The translations under genes were made by a program, and so were the position numbers. From Myxococcaceae bacterium (GTDB lineage Bacteria; Myxococcota; Myxococcia; Myxococcales; Myxococcaceae), in assembly GCA_016926755.1 (NCBI GenBank), contig JAFGNZ010000081.1, positions 22,682 to 86,681 on the forward strand: a stretch of DNA of 64,000 bases, read 5' to 3'. Of the stretch, positions 25,295 to 35,500 are shown one piece after another (position 1 is the stretch's first letter; each line of letters opens with the position of its first letter). Below the pieces are notes generated by a model that had not been told where the DNA came from, made no database searches, and saw nothing but the letters and a program-made list of their open reading frames with translations.

Positions 25295-27336
25295 TCCGCT
25301 CCCTCCGACTTGTCCGCTTCGCGCTCCTCGGGCTGCTGCTCGCCTGGGCCACGCCGGCCCCGGCGCAGAGCTTCGAGGGCCTCGATTCGTCCAGCTCCAA
25401 GAAGAAGAAGAAGCGTGGCGGCAAGTCCTCCGCCAAGAAGAAGAGGATCCGCGGCAAGAAGCACGTCGAGGAGCCGCCCGCGGAGACCACGCCCCTGACG
25501 GCGACGCCGGCGGAGACGCCCGTGGTGCCAGCGGAGACGGCCGCGCCCGCGGGGCCCGACGCGCCCACGCCCTCGCCCGCCACGGCGCCTGATCCCATCT
25601 CGGCGCCCACCACGCCCGCGCCGGCGGAGCAGCCGGCCGGCGGCTTCGGGCTGGATCTCTCCGGCGATGCGCCCAAGGGCAACGGGCAGACGATGACGTT
25701 CGATGCGGTGGACGTGTCCGGCAAGTCGGCGGATCGCCAGCGGCTGGACGTGGCCGTGTCGCTCTTCAAGAACGATGAGTACGAGCAGGCCGCCATGGCC
25801 GCCTACGAGCTCATCAAGGACCCGAAGCTGGCGGGCCTCCACACGGAGGCCCGCTACGTGGTGGCCAAGTCCCTCTACCGCATGGGCCTGTACCACTCGG
25901 CGCTGGGCGAGTTCTCGAAGATCCTCGCCGTGGGGCCGCAGACGAAGTTCTTCAAGACCAGCCTGGAGTGGCTCTTCTTCATCAGCCGCAAGACGAAGAA
26001 CGAGCAGGTGATCCTCGACGAGATCGCCCGCTACGCCAACCACGAGTTCCCCGAGAAGTTCCGCAACGAGTTCCGCTACCTGCTGGCGCGCTACCACTTC
26101 GTGCGCGGCCGGGCGCTGGACCAGGTGGGGCAGCCGGATCAGGCGGACAGGAGCTTCGACGAGGTGAAGCGGCTGACGGCGATGATCCCGCGCATCGATC
26201 CGTTCTACCCGCGGGCCAAGTACCTGGAGGGCCTGTCCTACTTCCGCAACGGCAGCAAGCAGCGGACGGCGGACGCGCGGCGCGGGGACACCAACATGGT
26301 GTCCGCCATCGAGGCGATGAAGGAAGTGGTCCGCCTGACGCGAGTCGGCACCGGCAAGACGGCCGAGCAGGCCAGCCTGGATCAGTCCCTGCGCGAGCTG
26401 GCCTTCATGCAGCTGGCGCGCACCCACTACGGGATGCAGCAGAACCGCTTCGCCATCTTCTACTTCAACAAGATCGAGCGCGGCACCACGCAGTGGCTGG
26501 AGTCCATGTTCGAGGCCAGCTGGGCCAACTACCGCGTGGGCCAGTACGAGCAGGCGCTGGGCAACCTCATCACCCTGTCCTCGCCCTTCTTCCGCGAGGA
26601 GTACTTCCCCGAGGCGCTCATCCTCAAGGCCGTCATCTATTACGAGAACTGCCGCTACCGTGAGTCCTCGCTCATCCTCCAGGACTTCGAGCGCACCTAC
26701 CTGCCGGTGCACGATCAGCTGGAGCTGCTGGTGAAGAAGGACATGGACGCCAGCGAGTACTACAGCGTGCTCGCCGAGGTGCAGAAGAAGAACAAGGACG
26801 GCGCGGAGAAGAGCGCCACGGACGTCATCCTCGAGCGCATCCTCCGGCTGGCGCTGACGGATCAGGACCTGAAGAAGACCAACGACTCCATCCTCGAGCT
26901 GGAGGCGGAGCTGGACGCCTTCGGGGAGAAGGGCGACACCTTCAAGTACTCGGAGCTCTCCAAGGAGCTGCTGGAGGGGCTGAAGGTGCAGCGCACCTCG
27001 CTGATCGGCAAGGCCGGCATCATGTCCAAGGGCAAGCTGGAGACGGAGCTGATCGCCCTCAAGCAGCTGCTGGCCAACGGCCTGCGCATCAAGTTCGAGA
27101 CGACGTCGAAGGAGAAGGAGTTCCTCGAGGAGCAGCTCAAGGCGGGCGGCAAGACGGCCATCGTCAAGAAGTACAAGTACACGGTGGCCGTGGCGGATGA
27201 TCAGCTCTACTGGCCCTACGAGGGCGAGTACTGGCGAGACGAGCTGGGCACCTACCAGTACACGCTCACCAAGGGCTGCATCGAGCGTGACACGGCCAAC
27301 CGGGACATCCAGGCGAGCGAGTCGTCGTCGCTCTAA
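25291..27336 (+). CDS. gltC: gliding motility periplasmic TPR protein GltC
   Basis: A 681-residue periplasmic protein. The signal peptide ends near 'PAPAQS' (residue 26). A strongly basic Lys tract at about 32-55 (SSSKKKKKRGGKSSAKKKRI and on) and a long Pro/Thr/Ala-rich linker to about 130 precede a large alpha-helical region with TPR-like repeats ('EYEQAAMAAYELIKDPKLAG', 'ALGEFSKILAVGPQTKFFK', 'QYEQALGNLITLSSPFF'). Length and design fit GltC of M. xanthus, a soluble periplasmic component that interacts with the barrel pair. The ATG overlaps the gltA stop in ATGA. The transporter gene follows after nine bases. Confidence 0.82.
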   Translation: MIRSLRLVRFALLGLLLAWATPAPAQSFEGLDSSSSKKKKKRGGKSSAKKKRIRGKKHVEEPPAETTPLTATPAETPVVPAETAAPAGPDAPTPSPATAPDPISAPTTPAPAEQPAGGFGLDLSGDAPKGNGQTMTFDAVDVSGKSADRQRLDVAVSLFKNDEYEQAAMAAYELIKDPKLAGLHTEARYVVAKSLYRMGLYHSALGEFSKILAVGPQTKFFKTSLEWLFFISRKTKNEQVILDEIARYANHEFPEKFRNEFRYLLARYHFVRGRALDQVGQPDQADRSFDEVKRLTAMIPRIDPFYPRAKYLEGLSYFRNGSKQRTADARRGDTNMVSAIEAMKEVVRLTRVGTGKTAEQASLDQSLRELAFMQLARTHYGMQQNRFAIFYFNKIERGTTQWLESMFEASWANYRVGQYEQALGNLITLSSPFFREEYFPEALILKAVIYYENCRYRESSLILQDFERTYLPVHDQLELLVKKDMDASEYYSVLAEVQKKNKDGAEKSATDVILERILRLALTDQDLKKTNDSILELEAELDAFGEKGDTFKYSELSKELLEGLKVQRTSLIGKAGIMSKGKLETELIALKQLLANGLRIKFETTSKEKEFLEEQLKAGGKTAIVKKYKYTVAVADDQLYWPYEGEYWRDELGTYQYTLTKGCIERDTANRDIQASESSSL

Positions 27337-27345
27337 GCGGGGGGT

Positions 27346-28653
27346 ATGGAGGAGGGACCCGCCCGGCGCGCCTCACTGCGCGTCGTCTTTGGAATCGTCA
27401 CGCTGGACCTCATCGGGTTCGGGATCCTCATCCCGCAGCTCGGAGTGTACGGGGTGAAGTTCGGGGCCTCGCCCTTCACGGCGGGGCTCCTGCTCTCCGT
27501 GTATTCGCTGATGCAGCTGCTCTTCGCCCCGCTGCTGGGGCGGCTGTCGGATCGCTACGGCCGGCGGCCGGTGCTGCTGCTGAGCCTGGCCGGCTCCATG
27601 GCGAGCTATCTGCTGTTCGCCTTCGCCTGGTCGCTGCCGCTGCTCTTCATGGCGCGCATCCTGGACGGGGTGAGCGGCGGCAACATCGCCACCGCGCAGG
27701 CGTACGTGGCGGACATCACCCGGCCGGAGGAGCGCGCGCGGGGCATGGGCCTCATCGGCGCGGCGTTCGGCCTGGGCTTCGTGCTGGGCCCGGCCCTGGG
27801 CGGGGTGCTGGGTGCCTGGGGCGGCAACCTCGCCATCGGCCTGTTCGCCGCGGGGCTGGCGGGGCTCAACCTGGTGTTCACCTTCCTGTTCCTGCCCGAG
27901 TCCCGTCCGCCGGGCGGCCCCGTCACGGCCTCGCACCGCACCCTGCGGGGGGCGGCCACCGCGCTGCGGCTGCCGGTGGTGGGCCTGTGTCTGCTCCTCA
28001 TCCTCGTGTTCACCACCGCCTTCGCGCAGATGGAGGGCACCTTCTCGGTGTACCTGCTCTCGCGCTTCCTCTCCTCGGGGCCGGTGCCGCTGGAGGGGGG
28101 GCTCTTCTTCCTCTCCGCCCGCGCCACGCCGGAGATGCTGGCCCAGGCCAGCCTGCGCACCGGGGCGCTCTTCGTGGTGGTGGGGGTGCTGTCCGCCGCC
28201 CTCCAGGGGGGCCTGATCCCCCGCCTGCTCCCGGCCGGACGCCGGGCCACGGAGGGCTACCGGCCGGTGCGGGAGGGGTGGCTGCTGGTGGCGGGCTTCG
28301 CGGTGACGGCGGTGGGGCTGGCCCTGCTGCCGCTGGCTTCAGGGTACGGCTGGCTCTTCCCGGTGATGGGGCTGCTGGCGGTGGGCTCGGCCGGCGCCAA
28401 CCCGGCCCTGTCCACCCTGGTGTCCCTCCATGCCCCGAAGGATCGGCTGGGCGCAGTGTTGGGTAGCTATCAGGCCTTCGGCTCGCTGGGGCGCATCCTC
28501 GGCCCGGCGCTGGGCGGCTGGCTCTTCGCCCGGTTCGGGCCCGGGGTGCCCTATGGGACGGCGGCGGCGATGATGGCCGTGGGCACCGCCCTGGCGTTGT
28601 TCCTGGTGGCCCGCGTGCGAATGCCGGGCGCGAGTGTCGGCCAAAGCTCGTAA
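27346..28653 (+). CDS. MFS transporter, TetA/TCR-like
   Basis: A 435-residue permease with 12 predicted helices. The first half carries the family A motif 'GRLSDRYGRRPVLLLSL', and 'MARILDGVSGGNIATAQAYV' plus the motif C-like 'LGFVLGPALGGVLG' place it among drug/H+ antiporters related to TetA. Export of a small hydrophobic compound is likely, with substrate unknown. It begins nine bases after gltC, so it may be read from the same transcript, although a link to gliding is not expected. plsX starts ten bases after it. Confidence 0.85.
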   Translation: MEEGPARRASLRVVFGIVTLDLIGFGILIPQLGVYGVKFGASPFTAGLLLSVYSLMQLLFAPLLGRLSDRYGRRPVLLLSLAGSMASYLLFAFAWSLPLLFMARILDGVSGGNIATAQAYVADITRPEERARGMGLIGAAFGLGFVLGPALGGVLGAWGGNLAIGLFAAGLAGLNLVFTFLFLPESRPPGGPVTASHRTLRGAATALRLPVVGLCLLLILVFTTAFAQMEGTFSVYLLSRFLSSGPVPLEGGLFFLSARATPEMLAQASLRTGALFVVVGVLSAALQGGLIPRLLPAGRRATEGYRPVREGWLLVAGFAVTAVGLALLPLASGYGWLFPVMGLLAVGSAGANPALSTLVSLHAPKDRLGAVLGSYQAFGSLGRILGPALGGWLFARFGPGVPYGTAAAMMAVGTALALFLVARVRMPGASVGQSS

Positions 28654-28662
28654 GATAGAGGC

Positions 28663-29706
28663 ATGGCGGGGACGCAGCCGGACATCCAGGACATCACGAT
28701 CGCCTTCGATGTGATGGGGAGCGATCACGGGCCCGAAGAGGTGGTGCGGGGGGCCGCCCAGCTCTCCCTGGAGTCGCCCCACATCCACGCATTGTTGGTG
28801 GGGGACCGGGAGCTGATCGACGCGGTGCTGGCGGATACCCGGCACAGCGCCGAGCGCATCTCCGTCCAGCACACCCCCGAGTTCGTGGGCATGGACGAGA
28901 AGCCGGGCGAGGCGCTGGCGCGCAAGAAGCACGCCTCCGTGGCGGTGGCGGCCCAGCTGGTGGCGGATGGGGAGGCCCAGGCGCTCGTCTCCGCGGGCAA
29001 CACCGGGGCCGGCGTGCTGGCGTGCGCGCGCCACTTCAAGCTCATCCCAGGCGTGCGCCGGGCGGCGCTGGCGGCGGTGTACCCCACGCGCGGCACGCGC
29101 GGGGCCAAGGAGGATCCGTTCTCCCTCATCCTCGACGTGGGGGCCACCGTGGAGGCCACCGCGGAGGATCTGGTCACCTTCGCGGTGATGGGCTCGGCCT
29201 ACGCGCGCATCATCTCCCGCAACGAGCTGCCCAAGGTGGCGCTGCTCTCCAATGGCGTGGAGCCGCAGAAGGGGCCGCCGCGCGTGGTGGAAGCGCACGC
29301 CCGGCTGTCCACCATGAAGGGGATCAACTTCATCGGCAACGTGGAGGGCGTGGACATCCCCAAGGGCACCGTGGACGTCATCGTCACGGACGGCTTCGTG
29401 GGCAACGTGTGCCTGAAGATGCTGGAGGGCGTCCACGAGACGGTGGTGGAGCTGGCCCGCTACGCCTACAAGGAGAAGCTGCGCTGGCGCGCCGGCCTGG
29501 CCATGCTCTCCAGCGGCATCCAGCGCATCAAGGACATCACGGACTGGGAGCAGTACGGCGGCGCGCCCGTGCTCGGCTTTGATCGGATCTTCATCAAGGC
29601 GCATGGGCGCTCGAAGGCCCGCGCCATCACCAACGCGGGGAAGGTGGCCGCCAAGGCCGTGGCGCACCAGCTGGGCACCGCCATCCAGGAAGGCCTGCCG
29701 AAGTGA
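28663..29706 (+). CDS. plsX: phosphate acyltransferase PlsX
   Basis: A 347-residue peripheral membrane enzyme that makes acyl-phosphate from acyl-ACP for phosphatidic acid synthesis with PlsY. Signatures: 'ITIAFDVMGSDHGPEEVVRG', 'GEALARKKHASVAVA', 'ALVSAGNTGAGVLA', 'NGVEPQKGP' and 'IVTDGFVGNVCLKMLEG'. Unlike the usual arrangement, no rpmF, fabH or fabD is nearby. Its stop overlaps the start of a HAD-type phosphatase gene in GTGA. Residues 1-10 extend slightly beyond the common start. A second plsX elsewhere in the genome cannot be excluded. Confidence 0.95.
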   Translation: MAGTQPDIQDITIAFDVMGSDHGPEEVVRGAAQLSLESPHIHALLVGDRELIDAVLADTRHSAERISVQHTPEFVGMDEKPGEALARKKHASVAVAAQLVADGEAQALVSAGNTGAGVLACARHFKLIPGVRRAALAAVYPTRGTRGAKEDPFSLILDVGATVEATAEDLVTFAVMGSAYARIISRNELPKVALLSNGVEPQKGPPRVVEAHARLSTMKGINFIGNVEGVDIPKGTVDVIVTDGFVGNVCLKMLEGVHETVVELARYAYKEKLRWRAGLAMLSSGIQRIKDITDWEQYGGAPVLGFDRIFIKAHGRSKARAITNAGKVAAKAVAHQLGTAIQEGLPK

Positions 29707-30737
29707 GCCTGCCGGACCGGATCGATCCCCGGCCTCCGCGGCGCATCTACCGCTGGGATCTGGACAAGACGTACCTGCGGACGGACTTCGACTCGTTCCG
29801 GGATCTGCTGCGCACCGCGCTGCAGAAGGCCCACGAGAAGGTGGCGGTGCCGGGCGCCTCCGCCCTCATCAAGGAGCTGGCGGCCAACGGAGACTCGCGG
29901 CTGTGCATCGTCTCCGGCAGCCCCAAGCAGATGCGGGCCGTGCTGGAGGAGAAGCTCAAGCTGGACGGGGTGAAGTGGGACGAGTTCGTCCTCAAGGACA
30001 ACGTGGGCAACCTGCTGCGCGGGCGCTTCCGCGCGCTGCGGGGCCAGGTGGGCTACAAGCTGCCGGCGATCCTCGAGAGCCGGGTGAACGCCCCCATCGA
30101 GGCCGAGGAGGTGCTCTTCGGGGACGACGCGGAGGCGGACGCGTTCATCTACTCGCTCTACGCGGATCTGATCGCCGGGCGCGTGGACGAGCGCGTGCTC
30201 AACCAGGTGCTGGAGGCCGGCGGCGTCTACCCGGATGACGCGGAGCGCGTGCGCAGCGCGTGGAGGCGGATCTCCATCGCGGATCCGGTGCGGCGCATCT
30301 TCATCCACCTGGACAAGCTGACGCCGCCGGCGCACTTCGCCCCCTATGGCCCGCGGGTCGTCCCCATCTTCAACTACTTCCAGGCGGCGCTGGTGCTGCT
30401 GGCGGACGGCCACCTCACCGCGCCCCAGGTGATCAAGATCGCCGTGGAGATGGTGCAGACGGCGGGGCACAACATCATCACCCTGTCCAACTCGTTCCAG
30501 GATCTGCTCCGCCGCGGGCTGCCGCTGCAGCAGGCGGCGGTGGCGCTCTCCCAGGCGCTGGAGGGGCCCAACGGGCTGATCCAGGCCATCCGCCCGGTGC
30601 CGGACATCATCGCCGCCTTTACCAAGCGCCTGGCCGCGCTGGGCACGCCACCGGCGCCGCCGCGCCCGCAGGCCGTGGACTACGTGGCCCTCATCTCCCA
30701 CGCGCTGCCGCGGACCCACAAGGACCGGAAGAAGTAG
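29703..30737 (+). CDS. HAD-superfamily phosphatase, App1/DUF2183-like
   Basis: A 344-residue soluble protein with a GTG start overlapping the plsX stop. HAD motif I is 'WDLDKT' (nucleophile Asp19, acid/base Asp21), motif II 'CIVSGSPKQM', a conserved Lys in 'GYKLPAIL', and motif IV 'LFGDDAEADAFI'. This layout fits the DUF2183/App1 group, whose yeast member dephosphorylates phosphatidic acid. The C-terminal ~130 residues are helical ('PQVIKIAVEMVQTAGHNIIT') without a known domain. Coupling to plsX suggests control of the phosphatidate pool, which is inference. No membrane segment is seen. Confidence 0.75.
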   Translation: MSLPDRIDPRPPRRIYRWDLDKTYLRTDFDSFRDLLRTALQKAHEKVAVPGASALIKELAANGDSRLCIVSGSPKQMRAVLEEKLKLDGVKWDEFVLKDNVGNLLRGRFRALRGQVGYKLPAILESRVNAPIEAEEVLFGDDAEADAFIYSLYADLIAGRVDERVLNQVLEAGGVYPDDAERVRSAWRRISIADPVRRIFIHLDKLTPPAHFAPYGPRVVPIFNYFQAALVLLADGHLTAPQVIKIAVEMVQTAGHNIITLSNSFQDLLRRGLPLQQAAVALSQALEGPNGLIQAIRPVPDIIAAFTKRLAALGTPPAPPRPQAVDYVALISHALPRTHKDRKK

Positions 30738-30912
30738 CGCCCGCACGTGGACTCACCCAACGTGCTAAACCTTACACTCATGTTTCACTGATACATCTGT
30801 TATTGCCAGTCTATCAAATCTAGCCAGAATGGGCGGGGGGACTTGTCGCCGGGAGGGGAACGGGGCCGGGGTCTCGTGAGCATGGAGCCGCGATGAAGGA
30901 GCACTCGCAGCC
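30738..30912. promoter_or_regulatory. AT-richer leader before the histidine kinase gene
   Basis: The gap contains a conspicuously AT-rich core at about 30765-30825, unlike the flanking genes, consistent with a promoter for the kinase. I see no well-spaced consensus pair. A GGAG lies about 13 bases before the ATG at 30913. Confidence 0.35.
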
Positions 30913-32439
30913 ATGACGATCCGCGGCAAGGTGCTCCTCCTGCTGGCGGTAGCCCTCGGCCTCGTCGGGGTGATGGGGGCGGCGCTCCACGAGGGCTCCT
31001 CCCGAGGGCGGCTCATGCGCGCCTGGGAGCTCAGCGCCTATGAGCAGCGCTGCCTCATCAGCCAGCTGCGCGGGGAGGCCCTGGTGCTGCTGGACGAGCT
31101 GCGGCGGGGACATGGCTCGGGGGCGAACACGGAGGCGGTGCTGGGCCAGTCCCGGCGGCGGATGGGCTCGCACCTCACGCGGCTGCGGGAGCTCGAGGAG
31201 GCGCAGGAGCGCTGGTCGGGCGTGTCGCGCGCGGAGGAGAAGGAGCACCTCCTGCGGATGAATCGGGCGCTGATGCTCTGGGCCGAGCGCGCCGAGGAGC
31301 GCGTCCGGCGGGTGCCCTCGGAGCCCGGCTTGGAGGGGGCCCACCCCTGGGTGACGATCACTGAGTTCGGGCGGGACGTGGAGCCGCTCCTGGCGGCGGC
31401 CCTGGAGCTCGAGGCCGAGGAGCTGAAGGCGCTGGAGCTGCTCGTGGACGAGGGCCTGAGCCTGGGAGCGCTCCTGTCGGCCACCATCCCCATGGCCTCG
31501 CTGGGCGTGCTGCTCGTGCTGGGGCTGAGGATCCTGGTGCCGATGAACCGCCGGCTCCGCGAGCTGGTCGCGGGGGCCGAGCGCATTGGCGGCGGCGAGC
31601 TCCGGGGCTCGCTGCCGGACAGGGGCCGCGACGAGCTGAGCGCGCTGGCCCGGGCCTTCAACCGGATGGCCCAGGAGCTCTCGGCCTCCCAGGCGCGGCT
31701 GATCCACGCGGACCGGATGGCCTCGCTGGGCCGCACGGTCGCCAGCGTGGGGCACGAGATCAACAACCCGCTGACGTACGTGGTCACCAACCTCTCGTAC
31801 GTGCAGGAGGCGCTGAGCCAGCCCCACTCGGGGCTCTCCGAGGAGGGGCGGCAGGGGCTGCTGGAGGCGCTGGAGGACGCGCGCAAGGGCGCCGAGCGGG
31901 TGCGCTTCATCGCCCAGGATCTCCGGTCGCTCTCCCGGCAGGACGACGCGAGCACCGGCCTGGTGGACGTGGCGGCGGTGGTGCGCGACGTGGCGAGGAT
32001 GGCCTCGCACGAGCTCGAGGGGCGGGCGAGGCTGGTGGAGGACTGCGCCGGCGTGCCCCTGGTGCGGGCCAACGCGACGCGGCTGGGGCAGGTGTTCCTC
32101 AACCTGATCGTCAACGCGGCGCAGGCGATCTCCCTGGGCGACGTGGAGCGGAACGAGATCCGGGTGACGGCCCGGAGCCTGGAGCCCGGGCACATCGCGG
32201 TGGACGTGAGTGACACCGGGTGCGGCATCCCTCCGGAGAACCTGGAGCGGATCTTCGATCCGTTCTTCACCACCAAGCCGGAGGGGGAGGGGACGGGGCT
32301 CGGCCTGGCGGTGTGCCGCAACATCATCCAGTCGCTGGGCGGCGGCATCACCGTGGAGAGCGCGCCCGGCAAGGGCACCACCTTCCACATCACCTTGCCG
32401 GTGGCCTCCGCGGGCTCCCCCACGGCGCCCGCGGCGTGA
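30913..32439 (+). CDS. membrane sensor histidine kinase (HAMP-HisKA-HATPase)
   Basis: A 508-residue sensor kinase. Two transmembrane helices (about 7-25 and 180-205) enclose a helical, 150-residue periplasmic sensor domain. A HAMP domain follows (about 205-260, 'RLRELVAGAERIGGGELRGS'). The H-box 'SVGHEINNPLTY' puts the phosphorylated His at 281. The catalytic domain has N box 'NLIVNAAQAI', G1 'DTGCGIPPE', F box 'FDPFFTTK' and G2 'GTGLGLAV', all intact. No response regulator is adjacent, so it is an orphan kinase, frequent in myxobacteria. The signal sensed is unknown. Confidence 0.92.
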   Translation: MTIRGKVLLLLAVALGLVGVMGAALHEGSSRGRLMRAWELSAYEQRCLISQLRGEALVLLDELRRGHGSGANTEAVLGQSRRRMGSHLTRLRELEEAQERWSGVSRAEEKEHLLRMNRALMLWAERAEERVRRVPSEPGLEGAHPWVTITEFGRDVEPLLAAALELEAEELKALELLVDEGLSLGALLSATIPMASLGVLLVLGLRILVPMNRRLRELVAGAERIGGGELRGSLPDRGRDELSALARAFNRMAQELSASQARLIHADRMASLGRTVASVGHEINNPLTYVVTNLSYVQEALSQPHSGLSEEGRQGLLEALEDARKGAERVRFIAQDLRSLSRQDDASTGLVDVAAVVRDVARMASHELEGRARLVEDCAGVPLVRANATRLGQVFLNLIVNAAQAISLGDVERNEIRVTARSLEPGHIAVDVSDTGCGIPPENLERIFDPFFTTKPEGEGTGLGLAVCRNIIQSLGGGITVESAPGKGTTFHITLPVASAGSPTAPAA

Positions 32440-32469
32440 GCGCGGGGGGCGCTCGAGGCAAAAAAGAAG

Positions 32470-32498
32470 GCGCCGCACCTCTCTTGGGTGCGACGCCT
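32470..32498 (-). terminator. Rho-independent terminator of the large surface-protein gene
   Basis: An 11-bp stem with one mismatch (32470-32480 with 32488-32498) around a 7-base loop. On the minus strand it is followed by TTCTTTTTTG, a classic T tract, which is rare in this GC-rich window. It lies about 85 bases after the minus-strand stop at 32582. A second hairpin, GGCTCCC-TCGG-GGGAGCC, is at 32545-32562. Confidence 0.85.
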
Positions 32499-32581
32499 CC
32501 TGGAAACCTTCTGGACGCAGGCTGTTCAGCTCCTCCCGCGGGGAGGCTCCCTCGGGGGAGCCGCCCTACGAGAGGCTCCGC

Positions 32582-35500
32582 CTAGCTCCGGCGGCGGCGG
32601 AACAGACCGAGCGCCATCGCCAGCAGCGGCAGCAGGCCGCCCAGCGAGCCAGCGCCGGCGCTGCAGCCACCGTCATCCTTGGGCGGCTCCGGGATCTCCG
32701 GGGCCTTGTACACCTGGAAGCGAGCCTCGGTGGAGGCCGCGCTCACCGCGCCCGCGCCATCCTTCGCGCGAGCCACCCAGATGTACTCCACACCCGCCTC
32801 CAGATCGTTGCCGAGCTTGAAGGAGGTGTGGCCGTTGGCGCCAGCCGCGGCGTCACCGGTGACGGCCACCGCGCCCTCCGCCGTGCGGACGTCGAAGGAG
32901 TAGGTGATCGCATCACCCTCGGGATCCGCGGAGTTCTGGACGATGAGCGTCGGCTTCAGGGTGTAGATGACGGCGTCGGACGGGTTGAGCGCGACCGGCG
33001 CGGACGGCGCGTCGTTCTGCGCGTTCACCACGAACGAGCCCACCTGCCAGTCGCTGGCGCTGTACGGATCCAGCGCGCGGGCGCGCCAGTAGTAGCGCTG
33101 GTTCTCGGTCAGCGCCGCCGGCTGCCACCGGACCTTGCCATCATCGCCGGCCTGCAGGGCGGAGGACGCCTGGAGGCTCGGGCTGGTGAAGGAGGCGGCG
33201 GTGTCCAGCTCGATGACGTAGGTGAGCGCGTCCCCGTCGGAGTCCGTGGCCGCGTCAGCCACCAGCTCAGGCGTGAGCGAGGCCACCGTGCCATTGATCG
33301 ACGGCTCCGCCAGCCCGGGGATGCCCGGCTCGCGGTTGGACGGACGGCCGATGAAGACCGTGAACGAGGACACCTCGCTCTGGGACGTGGCGCCGTGCGG
33401 ATCCGTCGCGGTGACACGCCAGTAGTAGGTGGTGAAGGGCTGCAGGCTGGAGCCCACCGTCCACGAGGTGCTGCCCTTGGCGCCGGCGGCGATCTCGGCC
33501 GACGTCACCAGCCCCGTCGTCAGGGCGGCGTTCTCGGCCAGCTCGAACGTGTAGGTGAGGCTCGCGTCATCCACGTCCACCGCGTTGTCCACGGTCAGCA
33601 CGGGCTTGTCCGTGGAGACCTGGCTGCCAGTCAGCGGCTGCGCGGCGCGCGGGGCGTCCGGCGCGTCGTTGGCCGGGTTGAACGTGATGCGCTGCACGCT
33701 GCTCCACGGGCCGACCATGTCGCCGTCCGTGGCGCGCACGCGCCAGCCGTAGACGTGATCGTCCTCCAGGTCCACCAGGTCCACGCTCTCGGTGCCGTCG
33801 GTGAAGGTGATGGAGGTCGTGGCGCCCGCGCCGTCCTGGACCACCGTCTCGTCGCGCACCTTGGTGGTGAGCGCCGCGTCGGCGAAGAGCTGGAACTGGT
33901 ACCTCACGCTGGTCAGGTCACCGGCGTCAGACACGTTGAGCGTGGTGAGGGTGAGCTGCGCGGCATCCACCTTGTCGCCGGACAGCGGCCCGTTGGCCAC
34001 CGCGGCCTCGGGGGTGCGCGGCCCGCCGTTCTCGTTGAGGAACTCGGCGAGGTTGCTGACGCCGTCGCCGTCCGTGTCGCCGCTGGCGTCAGCCGCCGAC
34101 GTCGGATCCAGGCCGTTCTCACGCTCCCAGTTGTCGTCCATGCCGTCGTCGTCCGCGTCCAGCCACCGGGCAGTCACGGTGATGTCCGCGCTGTCGCTGG
34201 CCCCATCGTCATCCGTCGCGGTGACGGTGAAGGTGTAGGGCCTGCCGGCGCGGGTGGCCTGCCGGCGCGTGGGGTTCCACAGGACCAGGCCGTCCGCCGT
34301 CATCGTCAGGCCGGCCGGGGCGTTGGAGGCGGTGAAGGTGATCGCGTCGTTGCCGGGATCCGTGGCCGCCACGCGCAGCGCCATCAGGCTGCCCGCGGTG
34401 GCGTCCGCCGCGCCGGGGGCGCTCAGGGTCGGCGCCACGTTGTTGATGGCGACGATGATCTGCTCCTCGGCGAAGGTGTCCTCGTCCATCACGCGCACGA
34501 GCGCCGTGTACTCGCTGCCACCGGCCGGGTTGTCCCGGTAGTTGAACAGGGCGTAGGGTGTGGTGCTCGCGTAGTCGAAGTTGCCGTCCCCGTCGAAGTC
34601 CCACAGGAAGCCGCGGATCGGGTCGGCGTTGGGATCCTCGGCGCCGCTGGAGGCCGACAGATCGAAGGCCACCGCGGAGGGCTCGTCGCTGGCGCCGGAC
34701 AGGTAGCGGAAGGCGAGCGGGCTCAGGATCGGCTCCGCCTCGATGATGTTCATGTCGAGCGTGCGCACCTCGGTGATGCTGCCGTCGTCGTCCACCACGC
34801 GCAGGGCGTACTGGACCTGGCCGGAGTCACGGGCGTACCGGGTGAGGTGGATCTCGCCGGCGATGTCGGTCTGCTCCTCCTCGTCCACGTCGAAGGTGAC
34901 GCCGTCGTAGTCGAGGTCCCACTGGATCCGCCACGGCTTCGAGTTGTCACCCGGATCCGTGAAGACGGCCGACAGATCCAGCGTGCCACCCTCGTACAGC
35001 TCCTGGCCGCCGGCGATGCCGGTCAGCGAAGGCGTCAGGTCCGCGACGGCCACCTGCAGGGTCCGGATGTCGCTCATCACGCCGTCCTTGTCGGTGATGC
35101 GCAGCGCCACCGTGAGGTTGCCGTCGTGATCGAACATGTGGTTCAGGGCGATGTCGCCCGGGTTCATGGCGTCGGACTCGAGGTCCACCGTGAAATCGAT
35201 GCCGTCGTAGTCGAAGTCCCACTGCACCTTCCAGGGCGCGTCCAGGCCCGGATCCGTGAAGGCGGAGGTCAGGGTGACGGGGACGCGCTCGGTGGCCGCG
35301 CCGGCGATGGCCACGGGAGAGAGCTCGGGCGGAACGTCCGCCACGCTGACCGTGGTCGTGCCCACTGCCGAGGCCACGCCACCATTGTCCAGCGCGCGCA
35401 CGCCGACGGTGATGTCGCCGCTGGTGCGCACGACGCCGGTGACGGACACAGGGCCCTGCGCGGTGGCGATCGCGAAGAAGTCCGTGGTGAAGGCGGCACC

